Shown: one piece after another, positions 44,963 to 52,344 of the stretch | Position numbering within the stretch: the stretch's first letter is position 1 | Layout of the letters: every line of letters starts with the position of its first letter | Origin: UBA11612 sp963662375 | GTDB taxonomy: Bacteria; Pseudomonadota; Alphaproteobacteria; Rhodospirillales; Rhodospirillaceae | Direction of reading: 5' to 3' | Assembly (NCBI GenBank): GCA_963662375.2 | Contig: CAXXRP010000010.1 | Span: 372,001-436,000, forward strand | Length of the DNA stretch: 64,000 nucleotides | Position numbers and translations under genes: made by a program | The notes under the pieces: model-generated | What the model saw: only the letters and a program-made list of their open reading frames with translations | Database searches by the model: none | Told to the model about the DNA's origin: nothing

Positions 44963-45958
44963 ATGTCGCAAGCGCCGCTCATTTGGGTATTGACGGACGA
45001 CCGCGTTGGGAATGCGGCTCAGGTACTGGGCGTGGCCGAAGCGTTGGGCCGTCCGTTCACCGTCAAGGGCATCCTTTACAATCCGCTCGCCAAGTTACCC
45101 GCTGCTGTCACCGGGGCGAGCCTTTTCGGCCTGACCCCGGAAGCGCGCGCGCTCATTGCCCCGCCCTGGCCCGATGTTGTGATTGCCGCCGGGCGGCGCA
45201 CGGGGCCGGCGGCTCGCTGGATCAAGTGTCACGCTGGTAAGCCGGTTATCCTTGTGCATCTCATGTTTCCAGGCCGCCGGGGCGCCGCCGATTTCGATCT
45301 CATCGTCGCACCGAACCACGACGGCCGTTTGCCCACTGGCACTTCCTTCAACATCATGCGCATCACTGGCGCGCTGCACCGCGTCAACCGTGCGGGCCTC
45401 GATCTCGCCGCAGAGCAATGGAAAACGACCGTGGGCGGTATTCCGCGGCCGTTCATTGCGGTGCTGGTGGGTGGGGCGACACACAGCAAGCCGTTTCCGC
45501 TGGAACGCGCCGCTGAACTCGGGCGTCAGGTTCATCTTATGGCGGCGGAAGTTGGCGGATCAGTGTTGTTGACGACGTCCCGGCGTACTGGTATCGCGGC
45601 CGAGCGGGCGATCAACGATGCTGTTCCCGAACCGCGCTGCGTATTTTTGTGGTGCGACGGCGGTGAGAACCCCTATATGGGATTCCTCGCGCTCGCGGAT
45701 GCCATTGTCGTGACGGGAGATTCCGTGTCGATGTGTTCTGAAGCCTGCGCCTCGCCCGCGCCAGTCTATATATATGCACCCGAGGGAATGACTGCGCCGA
45801 AACACCAACGACTCCATCAAGAGCTTTATGATCTCGGTCTCGCGCGGCCTTTCAATGGGCGTTTTGATGATTGGACTCATCCGCAGCTCCATGCAGCCGG
45901 TGAAGTGGCGCGCGCCATCGACGCGTTGATAGCCGGGCAGTTGCACAGCCCTGCCTGA
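44963..45958 (+). CDS. ELM1/DUF1022-family glycosyltransferase-like protein
   Basis: A 331-residue protein of the mitochondrial-fission-ELM1 family (DUF1022), which has a GT-B-like fold. It begins IWVLTDDRVGNAAQVLGVAEALG, residues 7-29, the conserved nucleotide-region start. It continues with PDVVIAAGRRTGPAARWIK, FDLIVAPNHDG, a central VLVGGATHSKPF loop and VTGDSVSMCSEACASPAPVYIY near the end (residues 250-271), where GT-B proteins bind the nucleotide sugar. Alphaproteobacterial members are of unknown function, possibly envelope related. It lies alone between two degraded stretches. Confidence 0.85.
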   Translation: MSQAPLIWVLTDDRVGNAAQVLGVAEALGRPFTVKGILYNPLAKLPAAVTGASLFGLTPEARALIAPPWPDVVIAAGRRTGPAARWIKCHAGKPVILVHLMFPGRRGAADFDLIVAPNHDGRLPTGTSFNIMRITGALHRVNRAGLDLAAEQWKTTVGGIPRPFIAVLVGGATHSKPFPLERAAELGRQVHLMAAEVGGSVLLTTSRRTGIAAERAINDAVPEPRCVFLWCDGGENPYMGFLALADAIVVTGDSVSMCSEACASPAPVYIYAPEGMTAPKHQRLHQELYDLGLARPFNGRFDDWTHPQLHAAGEVARAIDALIAGQLHSPA

Positions 45959-46050
45959 TTGGTGAATTCGCCGCTACCGAGTTTGGCCCCACGCTGACGG
46001 TTTATGAGAATCCGCCCACACGCAACGGTTAGATGTAGTTGGTGACTCCT

Positions 46051-46290
46051 ATGGACGGAAATGAGCTCGGTGAAGATTCTGCTGCAGGATCTGAGCAAGC
46101 CGACACCGAAAACCTAGTTAGGAATGCGCCCCTAGCTCGGAGGCCGCGCCTGAACCCGAAGTCGCGTCTGATCCGTTCGCGGTCGGCGAGGGGCTTGAAG
46201 AAGCGTTGGGAGAGGAAGAGGGTGAGGAAGCGGTTGATGATTTGAGTGTTCCGGTGCAACCTTCGGCGGAGTCGCCGGCACCAGTTGGAG
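46051..46290 (+). pseudogene. Acidic Ala/Glu/Pro-rich coding remnant
   Basis: From ATG 46051 the DNA reads as a low-complexity acidic protein (MDGNELGEDSAAGSEQ), shifts frame near 46130 and continues as EAAPEPEVASDPFAVGEGLE, then an E-rich run ending near EAVDDLSVPVQPSAESPAP. This composition is typical of acidic tails of chromosome or secretion proteins, but no family can be named. It runs into the hydratase fragment. It may instead be chance coding-like sequence. Confidence 0.3.
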
Positions 46291-46582
46291 TGTTGCCGTT
46301 ATTATGGGGGATGACGGCGGAGCCTCTCTTGATCTGTCCGCCCGGAAAGGTACGCTCACATGCAATGGTGAAATCGTCGGCGAGGTTCGACGAAAGACTC
46401 CATCGGTCACACGTTGGATATGGTGGTTTGGCTAGCAGCTCACTTGGGTATGCGGTAAGCACCTGAAAGCCGGGCAACTGGTTATGACCGGCAGCCTTAT
46501 CCCGCCAAAATTTCCCAAGTCCGGCGCATCTTATGTCTTCGAGGTCGAAGAATTGGCACCGGTCGAATTGCAGGTGCAGTAG
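46291..46582 (+). pseudogene. 2-keto-4-pentenoate hydratase-like gene, 3' fragment with frameshifts
   Basis: About 95 codons match the C-terminal third of the MhpD/XylJ hydratase family: ASLDLSARKGTLTCNGEIVGE, in short SLDL and NGEIVGE, then after a one-base shift near 46390 the segment LDMVVWLAAHLGMR. After another shift near 46460 the frame gives KHLKAGQLVMTGSL and ends VELQVQ with TAG. The 5' two thirds are absent. These enzymes act in meta-cleavage catabolism of aromatics or in related decarboxylation steps. The fragment lies upstream of two short-chain dehydrogenase genes and probably belonged to the same catabolic cluster. Confidence 0.7.
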
Positions 46583-46626
46583 AGGCATCAGGTATCGTGG
46601 GCTATCCTCATGTATAAGCTCGTACC

Positions 46627-47414
46627 ATGAATGGTTTTGATCTCGGTATCGCCGGGGGCTGCGCTTTGGTCTGCGCCAGAAGCGAAGGTTTGGAGCGCGC
46701 TTGCGCGACGGCGGTGGCGCAAGCGGGCGTCGCGGTGACCATCAACGGGCGCGATGGTGCAAAACTTAAATCCGCTGCGGAGGAAATCGCGCAGGAGACA
46801 GGTGCGCACGTCGCTTATGCCCAGCGCGATGTCACCACATCCGAAGGACGCACCGCCGTTCTCCAGGTTTGCTCCGCCCCGGACATTCTTGTCACCAACG
46901 CGGGCGGTCCGCGTCCAGACGCGCAGCGCAGTTGGGGTGATGCCGACTGGATTGCTGCGCTTGAGGCGCAAATGTTCTCCGCTGTTCTTCTCACCAATGC
47001 CGTGATCGGAAACATGATCGAACAACGCTGGGGTCGCATTATCAACATGACTTCCAACGCGGTAAAACTGTCCATGCCTTGGGTGGTGCTCACCACCGGT
47101 TCACGCATGGCGCTGACAGGTTATTCCGCCACCATCGCTCGCGAAGTAGCCCAGTACGATGTGACGGTCAATAACATGCTGCCCGGTCCGCATGACACGA
47201 AACGCTTGCGTGAATATTCTCCGTCGCGCGGTAAAAATCATGGCATGACCGTCGAGGAACTTCTTGTCGAGCGCGCCGCGGGCAATCCGTCTCGGCGCAT
47301 CGGTCAGCCAGCGAATTCGGGGCCTGGTGCGCGTTTATCGCCAGCGCGCATTCGGGCTATGTAACCGGCCAGAATATTGTCCTGGACGGTGGCTCGTTTC
47401 CGGGCGTGACCTGA
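46627..47414 (+). pseudogene. Short-chain dehydrogenase gene, C-terminal frameshift
   Basis: The frame from ATG 46627 runs parallel to the intact SDR gene at 47465 for about 225 residues, then changes after RRIG near 47308. The next frame restores the conserved tail EFGAWCAFIASAHSGY and LDGGSFPGV, with a stop at 47412-47414. The nucleotide-binding loop is also degenerate: CARSEGLERAC against SGSSEGLGKAC in the intact copy, with a key Gly changed to Glu. Both changes suggest a duplicate that has lost function. A product ending at 47364 with 20 aberrant residues could still be made. Confidence 0.8.
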
Positions 47415-47464
47415 TGCGCGAGGTGAGGTAGGACAATCGCACACATACGAAGGGAGCTTGCGAT

Positions 47465-48256
47465 ATGACACAAGGTTTGGACATGGGTATCGCGGGGCGC
47501 ACGGCGCTGGTGAGCGGATCGAGCGAAGGCTTGGGCAAGGCCTGTGCGTTGGCGTTATCGAAATGCGGCGTCACCGTCGCCATCAACGGTCGCGACGAAG
47601 CCAAGCTCAAAGGTACGGCGGCGAAGATTGAAAAGGAAACCGGCGGTAAAGTCGTACTAGCGCCTGGCGACGTTACCACCGACGAGGGTCGCGCTGCCGT
47701 CCTCGGGCAGTGTCCGAAGCCGGATATTCTGGTGAACAACGCGGGCGGTCCACCGCCGGGCGATTTTCGAACCTGGGACGAGGAAATCTGGCTCAAAGCC
47801 CTGCGCGGCAATATGCTTTACGCGGTGTTCATGACCAACGCGGTGATGGATAACATGATTGAACAACGCTGGGGACGTGTCATCAACATCACCTCGCAAG
47901 CGGTGAAAATGCCCATGCCCCTCATCGGCCTATCCACCAGTGCTCGCGCGGGGCTCACCGGGTACATGGGCACCATTGCCCGCGAGGTAGCGCAATACGG
48001 TGTGACCGTGAACAGCCTTCTGCCTGGGTTTTTCAATACCAAGCGTCTGCGGCAGTATCTGGAAAACATTGCGGCGTCGCGCAACGTGACGGTCGATGAC
48101 GTGGAAGTGGAGCGCACCGCAGCCAATCCCACGCGCCGGTCCGGCGATCCCGATGAATTCGGTGCGTGGTGCGCGTTTGTCGCTAGCGCGCACTCGGGCT
48201 ACATGACCGGTCAGAATATTCTCTTGGATGGCGGTGCGTATCCAGGCGTGATGTAG
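47465..48256 (+). CDS. SDR-family oxidoreductase, atypical active site
   Basis: A 263-residue Rossmann-fold oxidoreductase. The NAD(P) loop is SGSSEGLGKAC, NNAGG follows at about 88-92, and the C-terminal MTGQNILLDGGAYPG strand is typical. The usual catalytic Y-x3-K is replaced by LSTSARAGLTGY, as in a subgroup of SDRs without the canonical pair; the reaction is therefore uncertain. AAGGGAG precedes the ATG. It is the intact partner of the broken copy upstream and converges on a SnoaL-like gene 10 bp away. Confidence 0.9.
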   Translation: MTQGLDMGIAGRTALVSGSSEGLGKACALALSKCGVTVAINGRDEAKLKGTAAKIEKETGGKVVLAPGDVTTDEGRAAVLGQCPKPDILVNNAGGPPPGDFRTWDEEIWLKALRGNMLYAVFMTNAVMDNMIEQRWGRVINITSQAVKMPMPLIGLSTSARAGLTGYMGTIAREVAQYGVTVNSLLPGFFNTKRLRQYLENIAASRNVTVDDVEVERTAANPTRRSGDPDEFGAWCAFVASAHSGYMTGQNILLDGGAYPGVM

Positions 48257-48266
48257 GAAAGATCGT

Positions 48267-48731
48267 CTACGTTTTGTAGATCACCTCTTCCCACTCCTGA
48301 ATCTTGCCATCTTTGAACACATAGACGCCGACGATGGGGCCTGGCGCCTCGCGTTTATCGGGGCGCACGGTTATATCGGTGCGCGAATGCACAACCACCG
48401 GACCGGTGGCGAAGGTTTCGTGGACCACCATCTCATAGCGCACACCACCTTTAAAAAACGTCTCGAACAACGCAGCGACGTTCTTGGCACCGGTGGTGGC
48501 GGGCTGGCCGCTAATCTTAAAACTGCAATCCTCGGTCATGTGGCGCATGATCTGGTCCACGGTCGCAGTCTTATCGCCCCACAGGCCGCAGAACACGTTG
48601 ACCAACGCCACCTGCGCCTTTTCTTGTTCGGTCCAGGCCGACATTTTTGAGGTAGCGCGCGCGGACCCGGCGAATACGGCAAGTCCTGCCACGCCAGCCG
48701 CACTAGAGCAAAGAGCACTGCGCCGGTTCAT
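48267..48731 (-). CDS. Limonene-epoxide-hydrolase / SnoaL-like exported protein
   Basis: A 154-residue protein from ATG 48731. Residues 1-27 look like an export signal with a twin Arg (MNRRSALCSSAAGVAGLAVF). The remainder is a cone-shaped alpha+beta barrel of the NTF2/SnoaL type, closest by pattern to limonene-1,2-epoxide hydrolase: NVFCGLWGDKTATVDQIMRHM, in short VFCGLW and DQIMRHMTEDCSF, then GAKNVAALFETFF and the final strand KIQEWEEVIYK. Substrate unknown. It lies next to SDR genes and a hydratase remnant, suggesting a catabolic cluster. The first ATG at 48752 would add 7 residues. Confidence 0.8.
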   Translation of the reverse strand: MNRRSALCSSAAGVAGLAVFAGSARATSKMSAWTEQEKAQVALVNVFCGLWGDKTATVDQIMRHMTEDCSFKISGQPATTGAKNVAALFETFFKGGVRYEMVVHETFATGPVVVHSRTDITVRPDKREAPGPIVGVYVFKDGKIQEWEEVIYKT

Positions 48732-48795
48732 GTTTGTGGTTCCGCTTTTCATAGGTCTAGCTTCCTTGCTTTTCGGGCACGCCGTCAGCGTGTCG

Positions 48796-48990
48796 TTATT
48801 TTGCCGACTGAGGAATTAGGGCCTCACCGGCATCTCGCCTATATTGCGTAACTATCAGGCGGTATTGCTGGACCATCTCCGTATTGACGGCGGGCTGCGC
48901 AACGCCTGGCATCGTTCCAGGCGTTGCGCAGCCCGCCGTCATGATAACCAGAATCGTGAGTGCCAATATGCGAAAAATCATCTGCGTCAT
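48796..48990 (-). CDS. Small lipoprotein with a long internal palindrome
   Basis: A 64-residue protein with a lipoprotein signal (ILALTILVIMTAGC, Cys21) and a short mature part ending YRLIVTQYRRDAGEALIPQ. The family is unknown, though the TEMVQQYRLIV part looks coding. A perfect 24-bp inverted repeat (48886-48909 with 48917-48940) covers codons after the lipobox, encoding ATPGTMPGVAQPAV. It starts in the region between the metallopeptidase gene (divergent) and the SnoaL-like gene. Confidence 0.6.
   Translation of the reverse strand: MTQMIFRILALTILVIMTAGCATPGTMPGVAQPAVNTEMVQQYRLIVTQYRRDAGEALIPQSAK
48886..48940. repeat. Perfect 24-bp inverted repeat
   Basis: The left arm begins GACGGCGGGCTGCGC (48886-48909), the loop is CATCGTT, and the right arm (48917-48940) is its exact complement. 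A hairpin this long and GC-rich inside a coding frame is unusual; it may attenuate transcription or translation of the small lipoprotein. Confidence 0.85.
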
Positions 48991-49160
48991 CCCCTCCCCT
49001 CGGCCGATAAGCTGCGTTATGCATTCATCATTACGATAAGCCTACGCGTCTTTTTGGGAATGATCAACGTGAGCGTGCGGTCGCCGTTGCATTCGGCGCT
49101 GGCCCAGGGGTAAAACTGTATTGAGTTTATTGCATATTACCCGCCGAACCTTGGAGTCCT

Positions 49161-50186
49161 ATGACCCGCCGATTTTCCTGGACGGCCTACTCTGACGAGC
49201 GCCTTTTGCAAATGCGTCTCAAGGACCTCAAGGTCACGGTCGAGGGCACGTGGCTCGAGGACTGCTTGTTTGAACTCTATGGCGAGCTTGAGCACCGCGG
49301 CCTCCGCATCAAACCCCATGCATGGATTTCCAATGAATGGTTCGCTCCGGACAGCACGCCCGGTATCGCGATCCCTTTCTATCTTGTCCATCCGCGACTT
49401 CGACGTCTTGAAAAGAAGAAGATGCTGGAGGTCGAGGGCGGTATGGCGCACGAGTGCATGCGCATTCTTCGCCACGAAGCTGGGCACGCCATCCAGCATG
49501 CGTACCAACTCCATCGCCGCCGCCGCTGGCAAAAACTGTTCGGCTTGTCGTCCAAACGCTATCCCAGCCATTATCGTCCCAATTCTGCCAGCAAGAATTT
49601 TGTCCAACACTTGCCGCTTTGGTATGGACAGAGTCATCCTGATGAGGATTTTGCCGAGACGTTTGCCGTGTGGTTGTGGCAGCGCTCTGCGTGGCGTAAA
49701 CGTTACGCTGGCTGGGGCGCGCTCAAGAAGCTCGAATACGTTGACGAGCTGATGGGAGAGATCGTTGAGGAAAAACCCAAGCTTACGCGCAAGTTCAAAG
49801 TCGACCCGTTAAGCACGCTTAAGTACACGCTCGGCGAATATTACGACAAAAAACAGGCGCGCTATGCGGTGTATTATCCGAAGACCTACGATAAGGAGCT
49901 ATACCGTATCTTCTCGGCCGACCCCAAACACCGCCGCTCGCCGCCCGCATCCCAATTTCTGCGGCACAACCGCACCCAAATCCGGCAGATGGTCGCTAAG
50001 TGGACGCGAGAGCATCAACTGACCTTGGATACCGTCATCGACAACATGATCGGCCGCTGCCGGGAGTTGAAATTGCGGGCCGTCGGTCCCCAGCGCCAGC
50101 TCGTGATGGATTTTACCATCTTGCTGACGGCCATGGCGGTGCGCTCATTGTATAATCCGTCGCGCCGTGAGTGGTTCGCGTTATGA
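49161..50186 (+). CDS. Putative zinc metallopeptidase (HExxH), partner of an ATP-grasp ligase
   Basis: A 341-residue protein without a signal peptide. The zinc-binding motif HEAGH is at residues 105-109 in MRILRHEAGHAIQHAY. DEDFAETFAVWL (161-172) supplies a glutamate (E166) as a likely third ligand, as in gluzincin-like peptidases. The rest is rich in aromatic and basic residues and does not resemble a named peptidase group beyond the 'putative zinc-binding metallopeptidase' type. TTGGAG lies just before the ATG. Its TGA overlaps the start of the ATP-grasp gene (ATGA), so both are made together. No precursor peptide gene was recognised nearby. Confidence 0.75.
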   Translation: MTRRFSWTAYSDERLLQMRLKDLKVTVEGTWLEDCLFELYGELEHRGLRIKPHAWISNEWFAPDSTPGIAIPFYLVHPRLRRLEKKKMLEVEGGMAHECMRILRHEAGHAIQHAYQLHRRRRWQKLFGLSSKRYPSHYRPNSASKNFVQHLPLWYGQSHPDEDFAETFAVWLWQRSAWRKRYAGWGALKKLEYVDELMGEIVEEKPKLTRKFKVDPLSTLKYTLGEYYDKKQARYAVYYPKTYDKELYRIFSADPKHRRSPPASQFLRHNRTQIRQMVAKWTREHQLTLDTVIDNMIGRCRELKLRAVGPQRQLVMDFTILLTAMAVRSLYNPSRREWFAL

Positions 50187-51196
50187 AAAAGCTCCGCGTT
50201 CTGGTGCTGCTGCATCCCGACCTTATGCCCCCCAATACCCTTAGGGGACACAGCAAAAAGGATATCCATACCTGGAAGACCGAATACGATGTGGTGAGCA
50301 CCCTGCGTGCCAACGGTCACGAAGTGCGGCCGCTCGGCGTACAGAACGAACTCAAGTCCATTCGCACCGAAATCAACGACTGGAAGCCCGATATTGTTTT
50401 CAATTTACTTGAGCAGTTCCATGGCGAGGCGGTTTACGATCAGAACGTAGCCAGCTATCTTGAACTGCTCCGCATTCCGTACACAGGGTGCAATCCGAGC
50501 GGCCTTATGCTTTCGCGTGGCAAGGATCTCGCCAAAAAGCTTGTGTCCTACCATCGCATCCCAGTGCCGTACTTCGCCGTTTTTCCCCTGCGGCGGAAAA
50601 TCAGGCGGCGGCCTCGGCTCGAGTACCCGCTCATTGTCAAAAGTTTGAGTGAGGATGCATCCCTCGGCATCGCTCAAGCCTCGGTGGTGGACACCGAGAA
50701 GAAACTCATCGAACGCGTGGAATTCATTCACGATCGTATAGGAACAGCAGCAATTGCCGAGCAATTCATTGATGGCCGCGAGTTATATGTGGGGGTGCTC
50801 GGCAACGATCGCGTGCGCGTGCTGCCCATCTGGGAGCTCGAATTCGGCGACTTGGAGCTGGGCGGCCACCGTGTAGCCACCGAAAAGGTCAAACACGATC
50901 CGGACTATCAGGAACGGCATGATATACTGCAAGGTCCGGCAGAAGGTCTTTTGCCAGGGTTGGAGGCACGTATCGAACGTTCCGCTAAGCGTATCTACAG
51001 CACTTTGGCGTTGGATGGTTATGCTCGCATAGATTTTCGTCTGGGGGTTGACGGCGTACCGTATTTTCTCGAAGCTAACCCCAATCCCGAAATCGCCAAG
51101 ATCGAGGAGTTCGCCAATGCTGCGCAACATGACGGTCTTGAGTACCCGGAATTGATCAACCGAATTTTGCGTTTGGGTCTGACACGAACCCGTTAG
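50183..51196 (+). CDS. ATP-grasp ligase of the D-Ala-D-Ala ligase fold
   Basis: A 337-residue ATP-grasp enzyme similar to DdlA/DdlB. The N-terminal domain starts KKLRVLVLLHPDLMPP. The ATP-binding region has YPLIVKSLSEDASLGIA, and the metal-binding end is ARIDFRLG with YFLEANPNPEI (acidic and Asn ligands). The usual Ddl substrate loop and a cell-wall gene context are absent, so it is probably an amino-acid or peptide ligase with another substrate. ATG 50183 overlaps the metallopeptidase stop; the frame is open from 50171. A peptidase and a peptide ligase coupled in this way suggest a modification cycle on one substrate. Confidence 0.82.
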   Translation: MKKLRVLVLLHPDLMPPNTLRGHSKKDIHTWKTEYDVVSTLRANGHEVRPLGVQNELKSIRTEINDWKPDIVFNLLEQFHGEAVYDQNVASYLELLRIPYTGCNPSGLMLSRGKDLAKKLVSYHRIPVPYFAVFPLRRKIRRRPRLEYPLIVKSLSEDASLGIAQASVVDTEKKLIERVEFIHDRIGTAAIAEQFIDGRELYVGVLGNDRVRVLPIWELEFGDLELGGHRVATEKVKHDPDYQERHDILQGPAEGLLPGLEARIERSAKRIYSTLALDGYARIDFRLGVDGVPYFLEANPNPEIAKIEEFANAAQHDGLEYPELINRILRLGLTRTR

Positions 51197-51646
51197 AAAG
51201 CGCATCCGTCCGAGTACTTAGCCCACGGGCCCGGTCACCAGAACGCGTGTCCCCCCACGAGGCGGCCCGCTCTTAGGGGAAGAGAGATCGCACGGTGCGA
51301 TATTTCTTATATAATACATTTAAATCAATGTATTATGGTGTAACTACACCTTAATTAGAGCAAAATTCCTATTTTGGCAACCACCGGGCTACAACCGGAG
51401 CGAGGTTGGGGCGCTAGACGCACATATAATAGATAAGGCGCTGGCACATCCTGACCGAGAGGCACCGCCTAGTAATGTTGCTAATCTAGTTCCGCTACAC
51501 TTCCCTGAGAGGGAGTCATGCAGGCCCTCATCCGGCCTCTCTACCAATATCTGCCCTACGACGGAATCGGCGTTAGCGACGAACTCTTACTCAGGCTGGC
51601 CCCAGCGCGGTAGGCTCGGCTGGTGTCACACGACGGAGGATACGCC
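51197..51646. other. Intergenic stretch with an AT-rich palindrome and a dispersed repeat
   Basis: About 450 bp. ATAATACATT (51311-51320) and AATGTATTAT (51327-51336) form a perfect 10-bp inverted repeat with a 6-base loop in an AT-rich patch. The inverted copy of the 37-bp repeat is at 51486-51522. A short frame (ATG 51519, about 31 codons, MQALIRPLYQYLPYDGIG) follows but cannot be assigned. No other gene was seen. Confidence 0.45.
51486..51522 (-). repeat. 37-bp dispersed repeat, copy 2 (inverted)
   Basis: Reverse complement of the repeat at 5818-5854 with two mismatches. It lies 125 bp before the Sel1-repeat gene, as copy 1 lies 100 bp before the amidase gene. Confidence 0.7.
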
Positions 51647-52240
51647 ATGACATTTTTCGCGCACTCATTTCTCGCATGTTTCTTGCTAGCCGCTGCCCTC
51701 GCCAGCCCGGCTATAGCGGGACCCACAGAGGATACCGAGGCCGCCTACGCTGCCGATCAAAAGGGCGACTTTGCGATAGCTATGAAGCTCTACCAATCTG
51801 CCGTCCGAGGTGGCGTTGTCTACGCCATGCACAATATCGGCGTCATGTACTTCGAGGGAAAGGGCGTCGATGTTAGCTACGTCAAGGCGTTGGAGTGGTA
51901 TCACCAAGCCGCCGACAAAGGCTACCCGGACTCTCAGAACGCCATTGGGGGCATATACGAACGAGGGGAAAGCGTTAAGCGCAGCACGGAAGAGGCCGTG
52001 AAGTGGTACCGCCTTGCGGCGGATCAAGGCTTCTTGGCATCACAGAACAGTCTTGGCGTTATCTACGCTAGTGGTGATGGCGGCGTGGCGGCGGACTTGG
52101 TTCAGGCGCACCTATGGTTCAGCTTGGCCGCCAAGGAAGATGCCAGCGCTGCGTCACGCAGGGACCGCATGGCGGCCAGAATGACTCCCCAACAAATCGC
52201 AGAAGCAGAGAAGTTGGCCCGCAACTGGAAGCCAAAGTAG
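51647..52240 (+). CDS. Exported Sel1-repeat protein
   Basis: A 197-residue protein from ATG 51647, which has GGAGGA upstream. Signal peptide residues 1-24 (SFLACFLLAAALASPAIA). Three or four Sel1-like repeats follow, with the pattern A-x2-WY-x2-AA: ALEWYHQAADKGYPDSQNAIG, shortened ALEWYHQAADKGY, then AVKWYRLAADQGFLASQN, and LWFSLAAKEDAS. It ends QQIAEAEKLARNWKPK. Sel1 repeats are adaptor helices often linked to c-di-GMP or envelope signalling. About 150 bp of its 3' end is duplicated at 54461-54614. Confidence 0.88.
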   Translation: MTFFAHSFLACFLLAAALASPAIAGPTEDTEAAYAADQKGDFAIAMKLYQSAVRGGVVYAMHNIGVMYFEGKGVDVSYVKALEWYHQAADKGYPDSQNAIGGIYERGESVKRSTEEAVKWYRLAADQGFLASQNSLGVIYASGDGGVAADLVQAHLWFSLAAKEDASAASRRDRMAARMTPQQIAEAEKLARNWKPK

Positions 52241-52311
52241 ACACACCGAAGGTGGCGTCGGGCGTGCTGCCAAATCATGCCCTCTTCTAATATTCGCCCT
52301 ATGCAAAATCG
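52159..52311 (+). repeat. Sel1 3'-end segment, source copy of a 153-bp duplication
   Basis: Starts CAGGGACCGCATG in the last codons of the Sel1 gene and continues past its stop to AAAATCG. A second copy, about nine bases in ten identical, is at 54461-54614, before the OGT-like gene. In this copy the start-like ATGCAAAATCG runs straight into the 32-bp dispersed repeat. Confidence 0.85.
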
Positions 52312-52335
52312 ACGTTTTCGACAAAATGAGTCGAT
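52304..52335 (-). repeat. 32-bp dispersed repeat, copy 2 (inverted)
   Basis: Exact reverse complement of 9995-10026. It lies between the Sel1 gene and the stop of the amidohydrolase gene. Confidence 0.85.
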
Positions 52336-52344
52336 TGTGCGGCG

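Noticed and set aside
46118..46588. 156-codon minus-strand frame near the hydratase fragment
   Set aside because: The plus strand carries recognisable hydratase and acidic-protein content; the minus frame reads as Ser/Pro low complexity.
49060..49113. 17-residue frame just before the metallopeptidase gene, considered as a precursor peptide for the peptidase/ligase pair
   Set aside because: No conserved leader or core pattern and no clear ribosome-binding site; too short to support.
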